Below are positions 8,214-16,493 of a stretch of DNA of 64,000 nt, in pieces. This DNA is from an uncultured Prevotella sp. Its GTDB lineage: Bacteria > Bacteroidota > Bacteroidia > Bacteroidales > Bacteroidaceae. The notes beneath the pieces are model-generated. The model was not told where the DNA came from and ran no database searches. It worked only from the letters and a program-made list of their open reading frames with translations. The translations under genes and the position numbers were made by a program. The first letter of the stretch is position 1; each line of letters starts with the position of its first letter. The DNA is taken from the NCBI GenBank assembly GCA_900541575.1, contig UQKO01000005.1, positions 27,354 to 91,353 of the forward strand. Reading direction: 5' to 3'.

Positions 8214-9353
8214 TCACTCCTTCACAAACCTCCGTACTTTCTGGAGGGGAATACCGAAGTTGAAATTGTCTGTGCCGTTGAGTTTGGCGAAGTTCACACC
8301 TACGAGGTTGCCACGCTCGTCGACTACGGGGCTGCCACTTGAGCCTTGCATCGTGGGAATGCTATAGAGCAAACGACTGCCATCGGGCATCTGCGTGATT
8401 CGTCCACCCGTCATTTGCACTTTGATGCCTTTGCGCGTGTTAGCAAGAACGATACCCGCGTTGAAGCCTATCATGTAGAGTTGTTGGTCTATCTTGGGAG
8501 CATCGGGTGAGGGAGTGTCGCTCTTTTTCTTGAAGATATTCCACCAGTGCGACTGACCCCTCCGTTTATCCACGGAAAACACGTAACACGCATCGGGTGT
8601 TTTCTCGCTGCGAAGTTGCAAGAGCGCAAGGTCAGTTTCCTCGTCTGTGGACAAGCGCACCACGTTACAAGGATTTTTGCCCAAGAAATCGCTTTCTGTA
8701 CTGACGTAAGAGTCGTTGTAGGCAATGCCCAATTCGCAGATAGGATGAATGGTGATACAGGACGGATCGAGTTGATCCCCCACTCCGTCACGCGCCAGCA
8801 TTGCGGCATTGTATTGCTGCTGCAGTTCGCTCTGCTCGCTTTCTATTTGGCTCAGACGCTGTTGATCCACCTCTACGTTTCCCCAAAAGTCTTCGCTTAC
8901 GCACTCTTGCTTTTGGCTCTCGAGGGCATTGTACTGATCGGAGAGATTGCTCATGCGTGCTTCATAGAGCGCCTTCACGTAGCGTATGATGTTCATGAGG
9001 CTCTGCTTCACCTGTGCTTCGTCGATGATAGGCGATGCCACGTGGCGATTGGTAAGCAACATTCCGCGGTCGTTGATAAAGAAGGCAGTACCCGTCATGT
9101 AGCCACAGTTTTTGCGTATCTCGTTGATATCGTCAGTAAGTCCAGTGAGCGTACCATCCTCTCCGATGCTTGTGAAATAGAGATGATCGCCGCTGGGAAG
9201 CGTCACGTTGTAATAAAATTTATTGAGTACCATGACCACTCCCGATGCTTCTTCTTTGTAAAGTTCTTCGGGCGTAGGCGGCTCATTAGAGCAGCCTACG
9301 AGAAGCAGTACACTGACGAACAGTGAGAGGAGGTAAAGAGTTATTTGTTTCAT
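8214..9353 (-). CDS. trypsin-like serine peptidase lipoprotein
   Basis: A 379-residue lipoprotein (lipobox LLLVGC, Cys21). The chymotrypsin-fold triad is visible: His104 in LLTNRHVAS, Asp241 in ETDLALLQL, and Ser339 in QGSSGSPVVD. Residues 113-190, between His and Asp, form a Gln/Glu-rich helical insertion (QQRLSQIESEQSELQQQYNA) that looks like a coiled coil. HtrA-type enzymes usually lack such an insert. No PDZ domain follows; the protein ends just after the peptidase domain. It is likely anchored in the periplasm or on the surface and may act in protein quality control, or it may be a sensor protease. A 73-bp tandem repeat with -7 boxes lies directly upstream. Confidence 0.8.
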   Translation of the reverse strand: MKQITLYLLSLFVSVLLLVGCSNEPPTPEELYKEEASGVVMVLNKFYYNVTLPSGDHLYFTSIGEDGTLTGLTDDINEIRKNCGYMTGTAFFINDRGMLLTNRHVASPIIDEAQVKQSLMNIIRYVKALYEARMSNLSDQYNALESQKQECVSEDFWGNVEVDQQRLSQIESEQSELQQQYNAAMLARDGVGDQLDPSCITIHPICELGIAYNDSYVSTESDFLGKNPCNVVRLSTDEETDLALLQLRSEKTPDACYVFSVDKRRGQSHWWNIFKKKSDTPSPDAPKIDQQLYMIGFNAGIVLANTRKGIKVQMTGGRITQMPDGSRLLYSIPTMQGSSGSPVVDERGNLVGVNFAKLNGTDNFNFGIPLQKVRRFVKE

Positions 9354-9386
9354 ATGGTAATGTGCTTGTATTCAGTTTATCTTCTG

Positions 9387-9420
9387 CAAAGATAGTGCAA
9401 ATCAAATGCAGAATATCAAG
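9387..9420 (-). promoter_or_regulatory. probable promoter of the serine peptidase gene
   Basis: TATCTTTG (minus strand, 9387-9394) matches the TAnnTTTG -7 element, and CTTG at 9417-9420 may be the -33 element, with a 22-bp spacer that is slightly long. Transcription would start about 25 nt before the start codon. The same box recurs in the two further repeat units at 9460 and 9533, so up to three tandem start sites are possible. Confidence 0.45.
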
Positions 9421-9613
9421 CTGGCTTGAATATTATGCTGAGATGTAGCCTATCTTATACAAAGATAGTGCAAACCGAATGCAGAATATCAAGCTGGCTT
9501 GAATATTATGCTGAGATGTAGCCTATTTTAGGCAAAGATAGTGCAAATCGAATGCAGAATATCAAGCTGGCTTGAATATTATGCTGAGATGTAGCCTATC
9601 TTATGCAAAGATA
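9387..9613. repeat. 73-bp tandem repeat, three copies plus a partial one
   Basis: Units begin at 9387, 9460, 9533 and 9606 (CAAAGATAGTGCAAA), exactly 73 bp apart; the fourth is cut after about 8 bp. Each full unit contains an imperfect palindrome around ATATCAAGCTGGCTTGAATAT and, read on the minus strand, a TATCTTTG box. Related single copies lie at 46847-46965, 21951-22036 and 63837-63920. Confidence 0.9.
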
Positions 9614-9710
9614 ATATACTTCCGAGTTTCAACCCAAAGAGAATGTACAAACTATACACTATTATTAGGAAGCTATTAATGGAGGTTCTATTCATTCTGA
9701 AGAATAAAGT

Positions 9711-9739
9711 ATTCTATCTGATGTGCGATTTGCATGCTC
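9711..9739 (+). repeat. dispersed intergenic motif, copy 1
   Basis: ATTCTATCTGATG followed by TGCGATTTGCATGCTC. Related copies lie at 33813-33842 and 50446-50468, sharing the core TGxGATTTxCATxCTC. The 9.7 and 33.8 kb copies are both preceded by an ATTCTGAA-A-ATA stretch. Function unknown. Confidence 0.5.
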
Positions 9740-9824
9740 CGCCCTATGGTATATTCAACGCTTCGTAAACGTCCCGCCGTCCGCGAATGAGCTTCTTTCC
9801 GTTTACAGATAACCATCCACCCAT

Positions 9825-9912
9825 CGTTCACCGTTCGGTGAACGATGAGTCACCGCCCAGTGACTGAGCGTTCAACGCCCAGTGAACGATCGTTCACCGA
9901 GCGGTGAACGAT
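9825..9912. repeat. 22-nt-period hairpin array A
   Basis: Four consecutive 22-nt units start at 9825, 9847, 9869 and 9891. Unit 1 (CGTTCACCGTTCGGTGAACG) and unit 4 (CGTTCACCGAGCGGTGAACG) are near-perfect palindromes with 9-bp stems. Units 2 and 3 (AGTCACCGCCCAGTGACT; CGTTCAACGCCCAGTGAACG) keep the pairing with compensated changes. The array sits between the nuo operon terminator and the serine peptidase promoter region. Confidence 0.9.
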
Positions 9913-10049
9913 GGAAAGATGCTCATCTGCGAATGGATAAGTCCTCATTCAAATATGATAATGACTATGTTCGGGACGCTTTATTTCCTCATGAGGGTTA
10001 GATGAATTGTTACCCACTAAGGAACGCTCATGCTGAGCGTAGTACGAAA

Positions 10050-10086
10050 AATCCCATCTCTGACATGATTATGCAGAGATGGGATT
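10050..10086 (-). terminator. terminator of the nuo operon
   Basis: Arms AATCCCATCTCTG (10050-10062) and CAGAGATGGGATT (10074-10086) form a 13-bp stem with an 11-nt loop. On the minus strand the stem runs into TTTTTC, a classical intrinsic terminator 56 nt after the nuoN stop. Confidence 0.8.
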
Positions 10087-10097
10087 ATATCGATATA

Positions 10098-10129
10098 TTA
10101 GCATTAAAGGAAAAAACCTCCTATGCTAA
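10098..10129 (-). terminator. second hairpin between nuoN and the terminator
   Basis: TTAGCAT (10098-10104) pairs with ATGCTAA (10123-10129), with an inner AGG/CCT pairing around an A-run. It lies 12 nt after the nuoN stop and may protect the 3' end of the message or aid termination. Confidence 0.45.
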
Positions 10130-10141
10130 AGGGCGCAATGC

Positions 10142-11590
10142 TTAGAGGCCGTAGCTAAAACCACTGATGTAGTTGTAGAACACGCCGCCAAGGCCCAATA
10201 CCAATACACCGAGGGTGCAGAGGAAGAGGGCTACGCGAGTATATGCATCGCTCTTGAACGAAGGTATCGGGCCCTCGTTAGGTTTGATATACATGGCCTT
10301 GACGATGAGCAGATAGTAGTAGAGCGAGATGACAGTGTTGGCCAAAGCGATAAATACCAACAGGGGATAGCCAGCCTTGAAAGCGGCCATGAATACGAAG
10401 AACTTTGAGAAGAATCCTGCAAAAGGAGGAATACCAGCCAAAGAGAAGAGGCAAAGCGTCATGAGGAATGCCAACTTCGGATTGCTCTGGTAGAGTCCGT
10501 CGTAGTCGCTGATGTTGATTTTACCGCTATTTTCCTCAACGGTGGTCATCACCGCAAAGGCACCAAGGTTGGACACCATATATACCAGGAGGTAGAACAC
10601 GAGGGCGGTCATGCCCTGTGCTGTGCCGTCCATAATGGCCAATACCAAATAGCCAGCCTGCGAGATAGCCGAGAATGCCATGAAGCGCTTGAGGTTGTTC
10701 TGGCGAATGGCAAAGAGGTTGGCCACCGTGATAGAGGCTACGATGATCCAGTACATGGCGGTGTTCCAGCTATAGAAGAGGTCGCTCTGAGCGAAAGCCT
10801 TCATCAAGATGGTGAGCAGCACAAAGGCTGCAGAGCCCTTAGAGATTACACTCAAGTAGGCTGTAACAGAAGTGGGCGCACCTTCATAAGTATCGGCTGT
10901 CCAAAGATGGAAGGGAACAAGTGAGATCTTGAAGCCCAATCCGGCGATAAAGAGAATCATGCCGAAGATGCTGAGCAGAGATCCATCGAGCTGAGCACCG
11001 ATTTCGTTGAAGTAGAGTGTGCCTGTTGCACCGTAGATGAGCGATACGCCATAGAGCAAGAGGGCGCTTGAGAAGAGAGCGAGCAGGATGAACTTAGCAC
11101 CTGCTTCGGCACTCTCGAAACGTTTCTTGTCGAAGGCTACCAGGGCAGTAACGGGAACGGATGCCATTTCGAGTCCGATGAAGAACATCAAGAAGTGACC
11201 ACTCGAAATCATGAAATACATGCCGAGCAGGGTGAATAGGGTGAGCATGTAGAACTCGCCTTGCTTCACGAGGTTCTCCTCGCGGGTCAACCACTTGTGA
11301 GCCATGAGAAACACAATGATGGTACCCACATTGAGCACGCTCTTCATGATGGTCATCATGGGCGTGTACTGATACATGCCACCAAATGCACTCGTCGGTT
11401 CTGCACTGCAGCAGGGCAGAAGGTTGAGCAGCGTGTGAAGGGTGAGCAAGATTACGGGCAAAGCTGTGTTGTAAACGCCTTTCCCGCTCTTTTTATCAGG
11501 ACACATGAAGAGATCGGCAATAAACAGGATAACGATCACTGCTAACAACGAAAGCTCCTCATGCATATAGAGAAATTGAGAATAATCCAT
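10142..11590 (-). CDS. nuoN: NADH-quinone oxidoreductase subunit N
   Basis: A 482-residue integral membrane protein with about 14 helices, the antiporter-like subunit N of respiratory complex I in the inner membrane. The conserved proton-channel pattern is visible: FFIGLEMASVPVTALVAF with the membrane Glu, FKISLVPFHLWTADTYEGAP with the key Lys, and later FSAISQAGYLV and SLAGIPPFAGFFSKF. The length agrees with the E. coli protein (485). It is the last gene of the operon, 20 bp after nuoM, and is followed by two hairpins. Confidence 0.95.
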   Translation of the reverse strand: MDYSQFLYMHEELSLLAVIVILFIADLFMCPDKKSGKGVYNTALPVILLTLHTLLNLLPCCSAEPTSAFGGMYQYTPMMTIMKSVLNVGTIIVFLMAHKWLTREENLVKQGEFYMLTLFTLLGMYFMISSGHFLMFFIGLEMASVPVTALVAFDKKRFESAEAGAKFILLALFSSALLLYGVSLIYGATGTLYFNEIGAQLDGSLLSIFGMILFIAGLGFKISLVPFHLWTADTYEGAPTSVTAYLSVISKGSAAFVLLTILMKAFAQSDLFYSWNTAMYWIIVASITVANLFAIRQNNLKRFMAFSAISQAGYLVLAIMDGTAQGMTALVFYLLVYMVSNLGAFAVMTTVEENSGKINISDYDGLYQSNPKLAFLMTLCLFSLAGIPPFAGFFSKFFVFMAAFKAGYPLLVFIALANTVISLYYYLLIVKAMYIKPNEGPIPSFKSDAYTRVALFLCTLGVLVLGLGGVFYNYISGFSYGL

Positions 11591-11610
11591 TGTATGTTAG
11601 TTTAATGAGA

Positions 11611-13143
11611 TTAAAGGAAAGGATTGCAGCTTGCTACTGTACCAGCTACAGAGTGAATATGATCTACGATAGGAGCAACACCCGTGGTGATCATGTCGCT
11701 TACCCAGAGCGGAGCAAGACCGAGGCCTGCTACGGCTACGATAAGGCAAATCACAGCAAAGCGTTCGTCCCAAGTAGCATCGGTGAGCTTGAGATGATGC
11801 TCGTTGGTGCAAGTACCATAGAGAATCTTACCAACTACACGGAGGATGTAGACTGCGGTGATTACGATGGAACAGCAAGCAGCGATGGTGAGCACGCGGT
11901 GGAAGGTGTCTGCATTCTGGAACGAACCTACGAAGATGGTCATCTCAGCAATGAATCCTGAGAAACCAGGCAGACCAAGGTTGGCCAAACCTGCGATGAT
12001 ATAACCTACCGAGAGGAAAGGCATAATACGCATCAAGCCGTTGAGTTCGCGGATGTCGCGTGTGTGTGTACGACCATAGATCATACCGATGAGGGCAAAG
12101 AAAAGAGCGGTCATGAGGCCGTGGCTCAACATCTGAAGCACAGCACCCGTACAAGCCGTCTGATTGAGCATGAGGATGGCGAAGAGCACCATACCGCAGT
12201 GAGATACTGAAGAATATGCGTTGATATACTTCAAGTCGGTCTGTACACAAGCTGAGAAAGCACCATATACGACGGAGATACCTGTAAGGATCAAGAAGAT
12301 CCAACTCAGTTCGTTGGCTGCCTCAGGCATAAGATACATGGCAATACGGAAGCAACCATAGCCACCGAGCTTCATCAACACACCAGCATGGAGCATTGAC
12401 ACTGCGGTAGGGGCGGAAGCATGACCATCGGGCGACCATGTATGGAAGGGGAACAAAGCGCCAAGTACACCAAAACCGATAAAGGTCAAGGGGAACCAAA
12501 TGCACTGCTGAGCGAAAGGAATGGTGTGAGCACCATTGAGATGGTTGGCAATCTCTACGATGTTCATGGTATGACCACCAGCACCATAGAAGATACCGAA
12601 GATGCCGCACATCAAGAAGGCTGAACCACCCATAAGCATGAGGGTGAGCTTCATTGCTGCATATTCCTTCTTGCCCGAACCCCATACACCGATGAGGAGG
12701 TACATAGGAATCAACGCGATTTCGTAGAACATGAACATGGCGAACATGTCGACCGAGATAAAGAAGCCAAACACACCGAGGCTCAACAAGGTGAACCAAA
12801 GGAAGTATTCCTTGGTGAGAGGCTTAAGTTGCCATGAGGCAAATGTTCCGGTGAAGACGATAACCGAAGAAAGTAGCAACATGGCCACGGAGATGCCATC
12901 GACGCCCACGGAATATTTGATGTGAAGCGGCTCAAACCAATTGAACGATGCGGTATAGAGCATTTCGTCAGTGGCTCCTGCTGCGCGGTCGCCGAGGAAG
13001 GTTATGGTGAGGTAGGCTGCCAAGATGAGCAACAGCGAGCTACCTGTGACCATCACCGCACGTACGCCCTTCACATCTCTTGCCAGCCACAATCCAAGCA
13101 GCATGACAAGCGGAATCAATACGAATAATGATAGAAAATTCAT
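11611..13143 (-). CDS. nuoM: NADH-quinone oxidoreductase subunit M
   Basis: A 510-residue antiporter-like membrane subunit of complex I with about 14 helices. Diagnostic stretches are FYEIALIPMYLLIGVWG (membrane Glu), FPFHTWSPDGHASAPTAVSM (proton-path Lys/His region, antiporter-family signature), YSSVSHCGMVL and GLPGFSGFIAE. It pumps protons when quinone is reduced. It precedes nuoN by 20 bp and follows nuoL after a 110-bp repeat-rich gap. The length is typical of the family. Confidence 0.95.
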   Translation of the reverse strand: MNFLSLFVLIPLVMLLGLWLARDVKGVRAVMVTGSSLLLILAAYLTITFLGDRAAGATDEMLYTASFNWFEPLHIKYSVGVDGISVAMLLLSSVIVFTGTFASWQLKPLTKEYFLWFTLLSLGVFGFFISVDMFAMFMFYEIALIPMYLLIGVWGSGKKEYAAMKLTLMLMGGSAFLMCGIFGIFYGAGGHTMNIVEIANHLNGAHTIPFAQQCIWFPLTFIGFGVLGALFPFHTWSPDGHASAPTAVSMLHAGVLMKLGGYGCFRIAMYLMPEAANELSWIFLILTGISVVYGAFSACVQTDLKYINAYSSVSHCGMVLFAILMLNQTACTGAVLQMLSHGLMTALFFALIGMIYGRTHTRDIRELNGLMRIMPFLSVGYIIAGLANLGLPGFSGFIAEMTIFVGSFQNADTFHRVLTIAACCSIVITAVYILRVVGKILYGTCTNEHHLKLTDATWDERFAVICLIVAVAGLGLAPLWVSDMITTGVAPIVDHIHSVAGTVASCNPFL

Positions 13144-13253
13144 TGTTTTGTTTCTTTTTAGTTTAAGAGTCTAAGAGTTTATGAGCCAAGAGGATAGTCT
13201 TCGTGCGAAGAGCATCATCTTAACTTTTCAACTCCTCAACTTTTCAACTTATA
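13144..13253 (-). repeat. intercistronic complementary repeat, nuoL-nuoM
   Basis: The plus strand starts with GTTTAAGAGTCTAAGAGTTT and ends with TTTTCAACTCCTCAACTTTT. These two edges are made of short A/G/T-rich and complementary T/C/A-rich iterations that can pair imperfectly across a loop of about 40 nt. The same arrangement recurs in the other nuo gaps. Confidence 0.6.
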
Positions 13254-15158
13254 TTATGCCAACGCTGCAATTGCCAACACGATGAGCAGACCGAGCAAGT
13301 ATACATAAGCGTATGCCTGAACGGAACCGCCCTGCAAGCCACGGATGCGGAAGCTGAGCGCATTTGCGCCCCATGCCAAGAAGTTGAAGAATCCGTCGAT
13401 GACGTGACGATCAAACCATGCGATGGGCTTGGAGATGTGGGCAAAGATGATACGATGAGTAATATACTGGTAAACCTCGTCCATGTAGAAACGCTTGTAA
13501 GCCCAACGATGGAGCTTGGCAAACTTCTCTGCCATAGCGTCGGCCTTGGGCTGACGTTCGCCCATATACATATAAGTGGCAAGGAAGATAGAAGCTACTG
13601 CGATGATGATGCTCGTACCTGCTACGTTCCAGTCGAGGTGAATATCGTAAAGCTGACCATCAGCACTTACGAAGTGGCCGAAAGGAATGAAGCCTGCTAC
13701 GCAAGTTACCACTGCCAAGAACATCAAGGGGAAGGTCATGGTCAGAGGCGCTTCATGCGGAGTATGCTCTGCATGGAGTTGCTTGTTCTCTGTGCCCCAG
13801 AAGATACCGAAGTAGAGACGGAACATATAGAACGCGGTCATCGCAGCGATGGCTGTCATGATCCATCCCATAGCGGGCATGTAAGCAAATGCTGCAGTCA
13901 GAATCTCATCCTTTGAGAAGAAACCTGAGAAGGGAGGTATACCTGAAATAGCCAAACATGCGATCAAAAACGTGATGTGCGTGATAGGCATGTACTTACG
14001 CAGACCGCCCATGGCCGACATTTCATTGCTGTGAACAGCATGAATAATGCAACCAGCACCCAAGAACAAGAGAGCCTTGAACATGGCATGAGTGAAGAGG
14101 TGGAACATGGAAGCCATGTAGCCAAGCGAACCCACGTGTTCGTGACCCGTAGCAAATTCGGTGCAGACACCGAGCGATACCATCATGAAGGCAATCTGTG
14201 AGATGGTAGAGAAAGCTAGCACGCGCTTGATATCGCTCTGGCAGCATGCGACAGCTGCGGCATAGAAAGCGGTGAATGCGCCTACCCAAGCTACGATGTG
14301 GAGTGTGCTGGGAGCATACTCTATCCACAAGGGGAAGAGACGAGCAATCTGGAACACACCTGCTACAACCATCGTTGCGGCATGGATAAGGGCCGACACA
14401 GGGGTAGGACCTTCCATTGCATCGGGAAGCCAGATGTGGAGGGGGAACATTGCACTCTTACCAGCACCACCGATAAACATGAGGAACAAAGCTGTAGGAA
14501 GCATCATAGCGCCCTGAGCGAAGCCCTCTTGGCAGAACTCGAAACCGAATGAATGGCAATAGTAACCATAGATAAGGATACCGATCAAGAAGAAGAGGTC
14601 GGCGAAACGAGTTACGATGAATGCTTTCTTACTAGCTGCAATAGCTGCGGGCGAAGTGTAGTAGAAACCAATGAGGAGGTAAGAAGAAACACCCACCAAT
14701 TCCCAAAACATGTACATCTGGAAGATGTTGGTAGCTACTACCAAGCCAAGCATTGACATGGTGAAGAGGCTGAGGAATGCATAGTAGCGCTGGAATCCGC
14801 GTTCACCATGCATATAGCCGAACGAATAGATGTGTACCATGAGCGATACGGTAGAGATGACGATAAGCATCATCACCGAGATGGGGTCGAGCATGATACC
14901 CATATCGAAGCTGAGTCCTTTCACGAAGAAAGGCAGCCACTGAAAGTTGTAGGGCATGAGCGTAGGAAGCACGCCTTCTGCCGTACGCGGAGTGAGGAAG
15001 AAATACTGGTATGCAGTGTAGTAAGCCATCACGGCTACGGCACCTAATACGACAGTACCTACCAATCCCGCTGCTTTATGGCTGAACCACTTTCCGAACA
15101 CTCCCAGTAGGAGGAACGAGAAGAATGGCAGCAAAAGTATAAGAATTGTATAATCCAT
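13254..15158 (-). CDS. nuoL: NADH-quinone oxidoreductase subunit L
   Basis: A 634-residue membrane subunit of complex I, the largest antiporter-like subunit and the distal end of the membrane arm. The signature regions are FWELVGVSSYLLIGFYY, FPLHIWLPDAMEGPTPVSAL (HxWLPDAMEGPTPVSALIH is the family fingerprint), LAFSTISQIAFMMVSLG and SGIPPFSGFFSKDEIL. The C-terminal part contains the long lateral helix and a last membrane helix. The length is close to that of E. coli NuoL (613). It lies between nuoK and nuoM, with repeat-rich gaps on both sides. Confidence 0.95.
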   Translation of the reverse strand: MDYTILILLLPFFSFLLLGVFGKWFSHKAAGLVGTVVLGAVAVMAYYTAYQYFFLTPRTAEGVLPTLMPYNFQWLPFFVKGLSFDMGIMLDPISVMMLIVISTVSLMVHIYSFGYMHGERGFQRYYAFLSLFTMSMLGLVVATNIFQMYMFWELVGVSSYLLIGFYYTSPAAIAASKKAFIVTRFADLFFLIGILIYGYYCHSFGFEFCQEGFAQGAMMLPTALFLMFIGGAGKSAMFPLHIWLPDAMEGPTPVSALIHAATMVVAGVFQIARLFPLWIEYAPSTLHIVAWVGAFTAFYAAAVACCQSDIKRVLAFSTISQIAFMMVSLGVCTEFATGHEHVGSLGYMASMFHLFTHAMFKALLFLGAGCIIHAVHSNEMSAMGGLRKYMPITHITFLIACLAISGIPPFSGFFSKDEILTAAFAYMPAMGWIMTAIAAMTAFYMFRLYFGIFWGTENKQLHAEHTPHEAPLTMTFPLMFLAVVTCVAGFIPFGHFVSADGQLYDIHLDWNVAGTSIIIAVASIFLATYMYMGERQPKADAMAEKFAKLHRWAYKRFYMDEVYQYITHRIIFAHISKPIAWFDRHVIDGFFNFLAWGANALSFRIRGLQGGSVQAYAYVYLLGLLIVLAIAALA

Positions 15159-15314
15159 TGTTTTTTATAGTTTAAGAGTTTAAGAGTTTAGAGTTTAGAG
15201 GTCGCTGTTCGTATCGAGTTCTCTTGTAGAGATCCTTGCGACTCACTCCGACACATTATATATATGGGAGTAATCTCTTAACTTATCAACTCTTCAACTT
15301 TTCAACTTTTTTAT
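15159..15314 (-). repeat. intercistronic complementary repeat, nuoK-nuoL
   Basis: The plus-strand edges are AGTTTAAGAGTTTAAGAGTT (15170 onward) and AACTCTTCAACTTTTCAACT (near 15289-15308). They are imperfect complements (G-U pairs included in RNA) around a unique centre of about 90 nt. Confidence 0.65.
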
Positions 15315-15623
15315 TTACCACTTCATCTTCTCGAGTTCACCCACCTGGATATTCTTAATCATGCGGTAGATGTTGATCATGATGGCAATTGCGATGGCAC
15401 TTTCAGCTGCCGAGATGGCGATGGAGAAGAGTGCAAAGAAGTAGCCTTCATAACCGTCGGGATAAAGCATACGGTTAAACACTGCAAAGTTCAAGTCGGT
15501 GGCATTGAGCATCAGCTCCACCGAAAGAAGGATGGCCAATGTGCTGCGGCGAGTCAAGAATCCGAAAACGCCGGCAAACATCATGATGGCTGAGATTATC
15601 AGGATATATTCTATCTGAATCAT
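15315..15623 (-). CDS. nuoK: NADH-quinone oxidoreductase subunit K
   Basis: A 102-residue protein with three membrane helices, the typical NuoK size. The conserved Glu in helix 2 is in LLSVELMLNATDLNFAVF, and a second Glu is in helix 3 (ISAAESAIAIAIMINIYR). NuoK couples the quinone site to the antiporter-like subunits. It is placed between nuoJ and nuoL as in other nuo operons, but separated from both by gaps of about 150-180 bp that carry short complementary repeats, instead of the tight overlaps usual elsewhere. Confidence 0.95.
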   Translation of the reverse strand: MIQIEYILIISAIMMFAGVFGFLTRRSTLAILLSVELMLNATDLNFAVFNRMLYPDGYEGYFFALFSIAISAAESAIAIAIMINIYRMIKNIQVGELEKMKW

Positions 15624-15803
15624 AATGATTTGTTCTTTTAAAGTTTATCAGTTTAAAAGTTTATCAGTTTAGCAGTCACCTTCTTACATGTTGCTATTGC
15701 ATAAATTGCATCGCATACTTCGACACGTTGTAAAATGCTTTTCAATCTGTTGAAGCTTTATGCTTAACTTTTCAACTTCTAATCTTTTCAACTTTCAATT
15801 CTA
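15624..15803 (-). repeat. intercistronic complementary repeat, nuoJ-nuoK
   Basis: The plus-strand left edge has AGTTTATCAGTTTAAAAGTT and the right edge has AACTTTTCAACTTCTAATCT followed by TTTCAACTTTCAATT. The arms are complementary with mismatches around about 80 nt of unique sequence. Confidence 0.6.
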
Positions 15804-16328
15804 CTAGCGTTTGCGGGCAATCACCAATGCACCTACGATACAAGCGAGCAAAAGCACACTGACAGCCTCGAAGGGAAGCAGGTAGCCGTTATCGCCCGAT
15901 GAGAGCATGTTTTGTCCTATTGACTGAATTGTTGTAACTTGGCTTGCTGTCTCGCTGGGTGCAGTGAGGATTGCGGCTTTAAAATTGTGAGAGAGCACAA
16001 TCCAGCCGAACGTAAGGAATCCTACGAGCGAGAGAAGGAAGCCCCATGAGGCATCTTTCAGTTTACGCTTGAAGATTTCCTGATCCTTCGCACCTTCTGT
16101 CAGCAAGATAGAGAACACATAGAGCACGATGATACCGCCAGCGTAAACGATTACCTGCGCAGCACCGAGGAATGTGTAGCCCATCAAGAAGTACATGCCT
16201 GCTGTGCCCAAGAGCACGAAGAACAGGTATGTGGCTGCACGTACAATGCTCTTTGTCAATACCGTAGCAATTGACGAAAGCACCATCAGCACGGCCAAGA
16301 TGACGAACATGATGTTTTGTGAATTCAT
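15804..16328 (-). CDS. nuoJ: NADH-quinone oxidoreductase subunit J
   Basis: A 174-residue, five-helix membrane subunit of complex I. The glycine-rich helix 3 with its pi-bulge region is visible as GAAQVIVYAGGIIVLYVFSI, the most conserved stretch of the family. It takes part in coupling quinone reduction to proton movement. The order nuoI-nuoJ-nuoK is canonical, and the length is close to that of the E. coli protein (184). Confidence 0.95.
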   Translation of the reverse strand: MNSQNIMFVILAVLMVLSSIATVLTKSIVRAATYLFFVLLGTAGMYFLMGYTFLGAAQVIVYAGGIIVLYVFSILLTEGAKDQEIFKRKLKDASWGFLLSLVGFLTFGWIVLSHNFKAAILTAPSETASQVTTIQSIGQNMLSSGDNGYLLPFEAVSVLLLACIVGALVIARKR

Positions 16329-16493
16329 TTTCTTTTCTTGAAGTTAAGAGTTTAAAAGTTTAAGAGTTAAGCGTATGCTTTATTATTCTCACCGCCTTGA
16401 ATCCTCTTCTTGAGAAAGCATGAGTATCTGCACTGGATTGAATGCAAGAGCATCTTCTTAACTTCTCAACTTTCAACTTTTCAACTATACTAA
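16329..16493 (-). repeat. intercistronic complementary repeat, nuoI-nuoJ
   Basis: The plus-strand left edge is GTTAAGAGTTTAAAAGTTTA and the right edge is TTCTCAACTTTCAACTTTTC. The two edges are imperfect complements enclosing about 75 nt. Confidence 0.6.

Larger units (their letters stand above)
9614..10049. other. intergenic region without a gene
   Basis: No convincing reading frame was seen. The region holds a dispersed motif (9711-9739) and a hairpin array (9825-9912), described separately, and a small hairpin AACGCTCATGCTGAGCGT near 10023-10040. Confidence 0.6.

Noticed and set aside
8547..9326. Plus-strand frame of 259 codons
   Set aside because: It is antisense to the serine peptidase gene with an intact catalytic triad, and its composition looks like a shadow product.
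9387..9613. CRISPR-like repeat array
   Set aside because: The 73-bp units are contiguous tandem copies without unique spacers, and no cas gene is present in the window.
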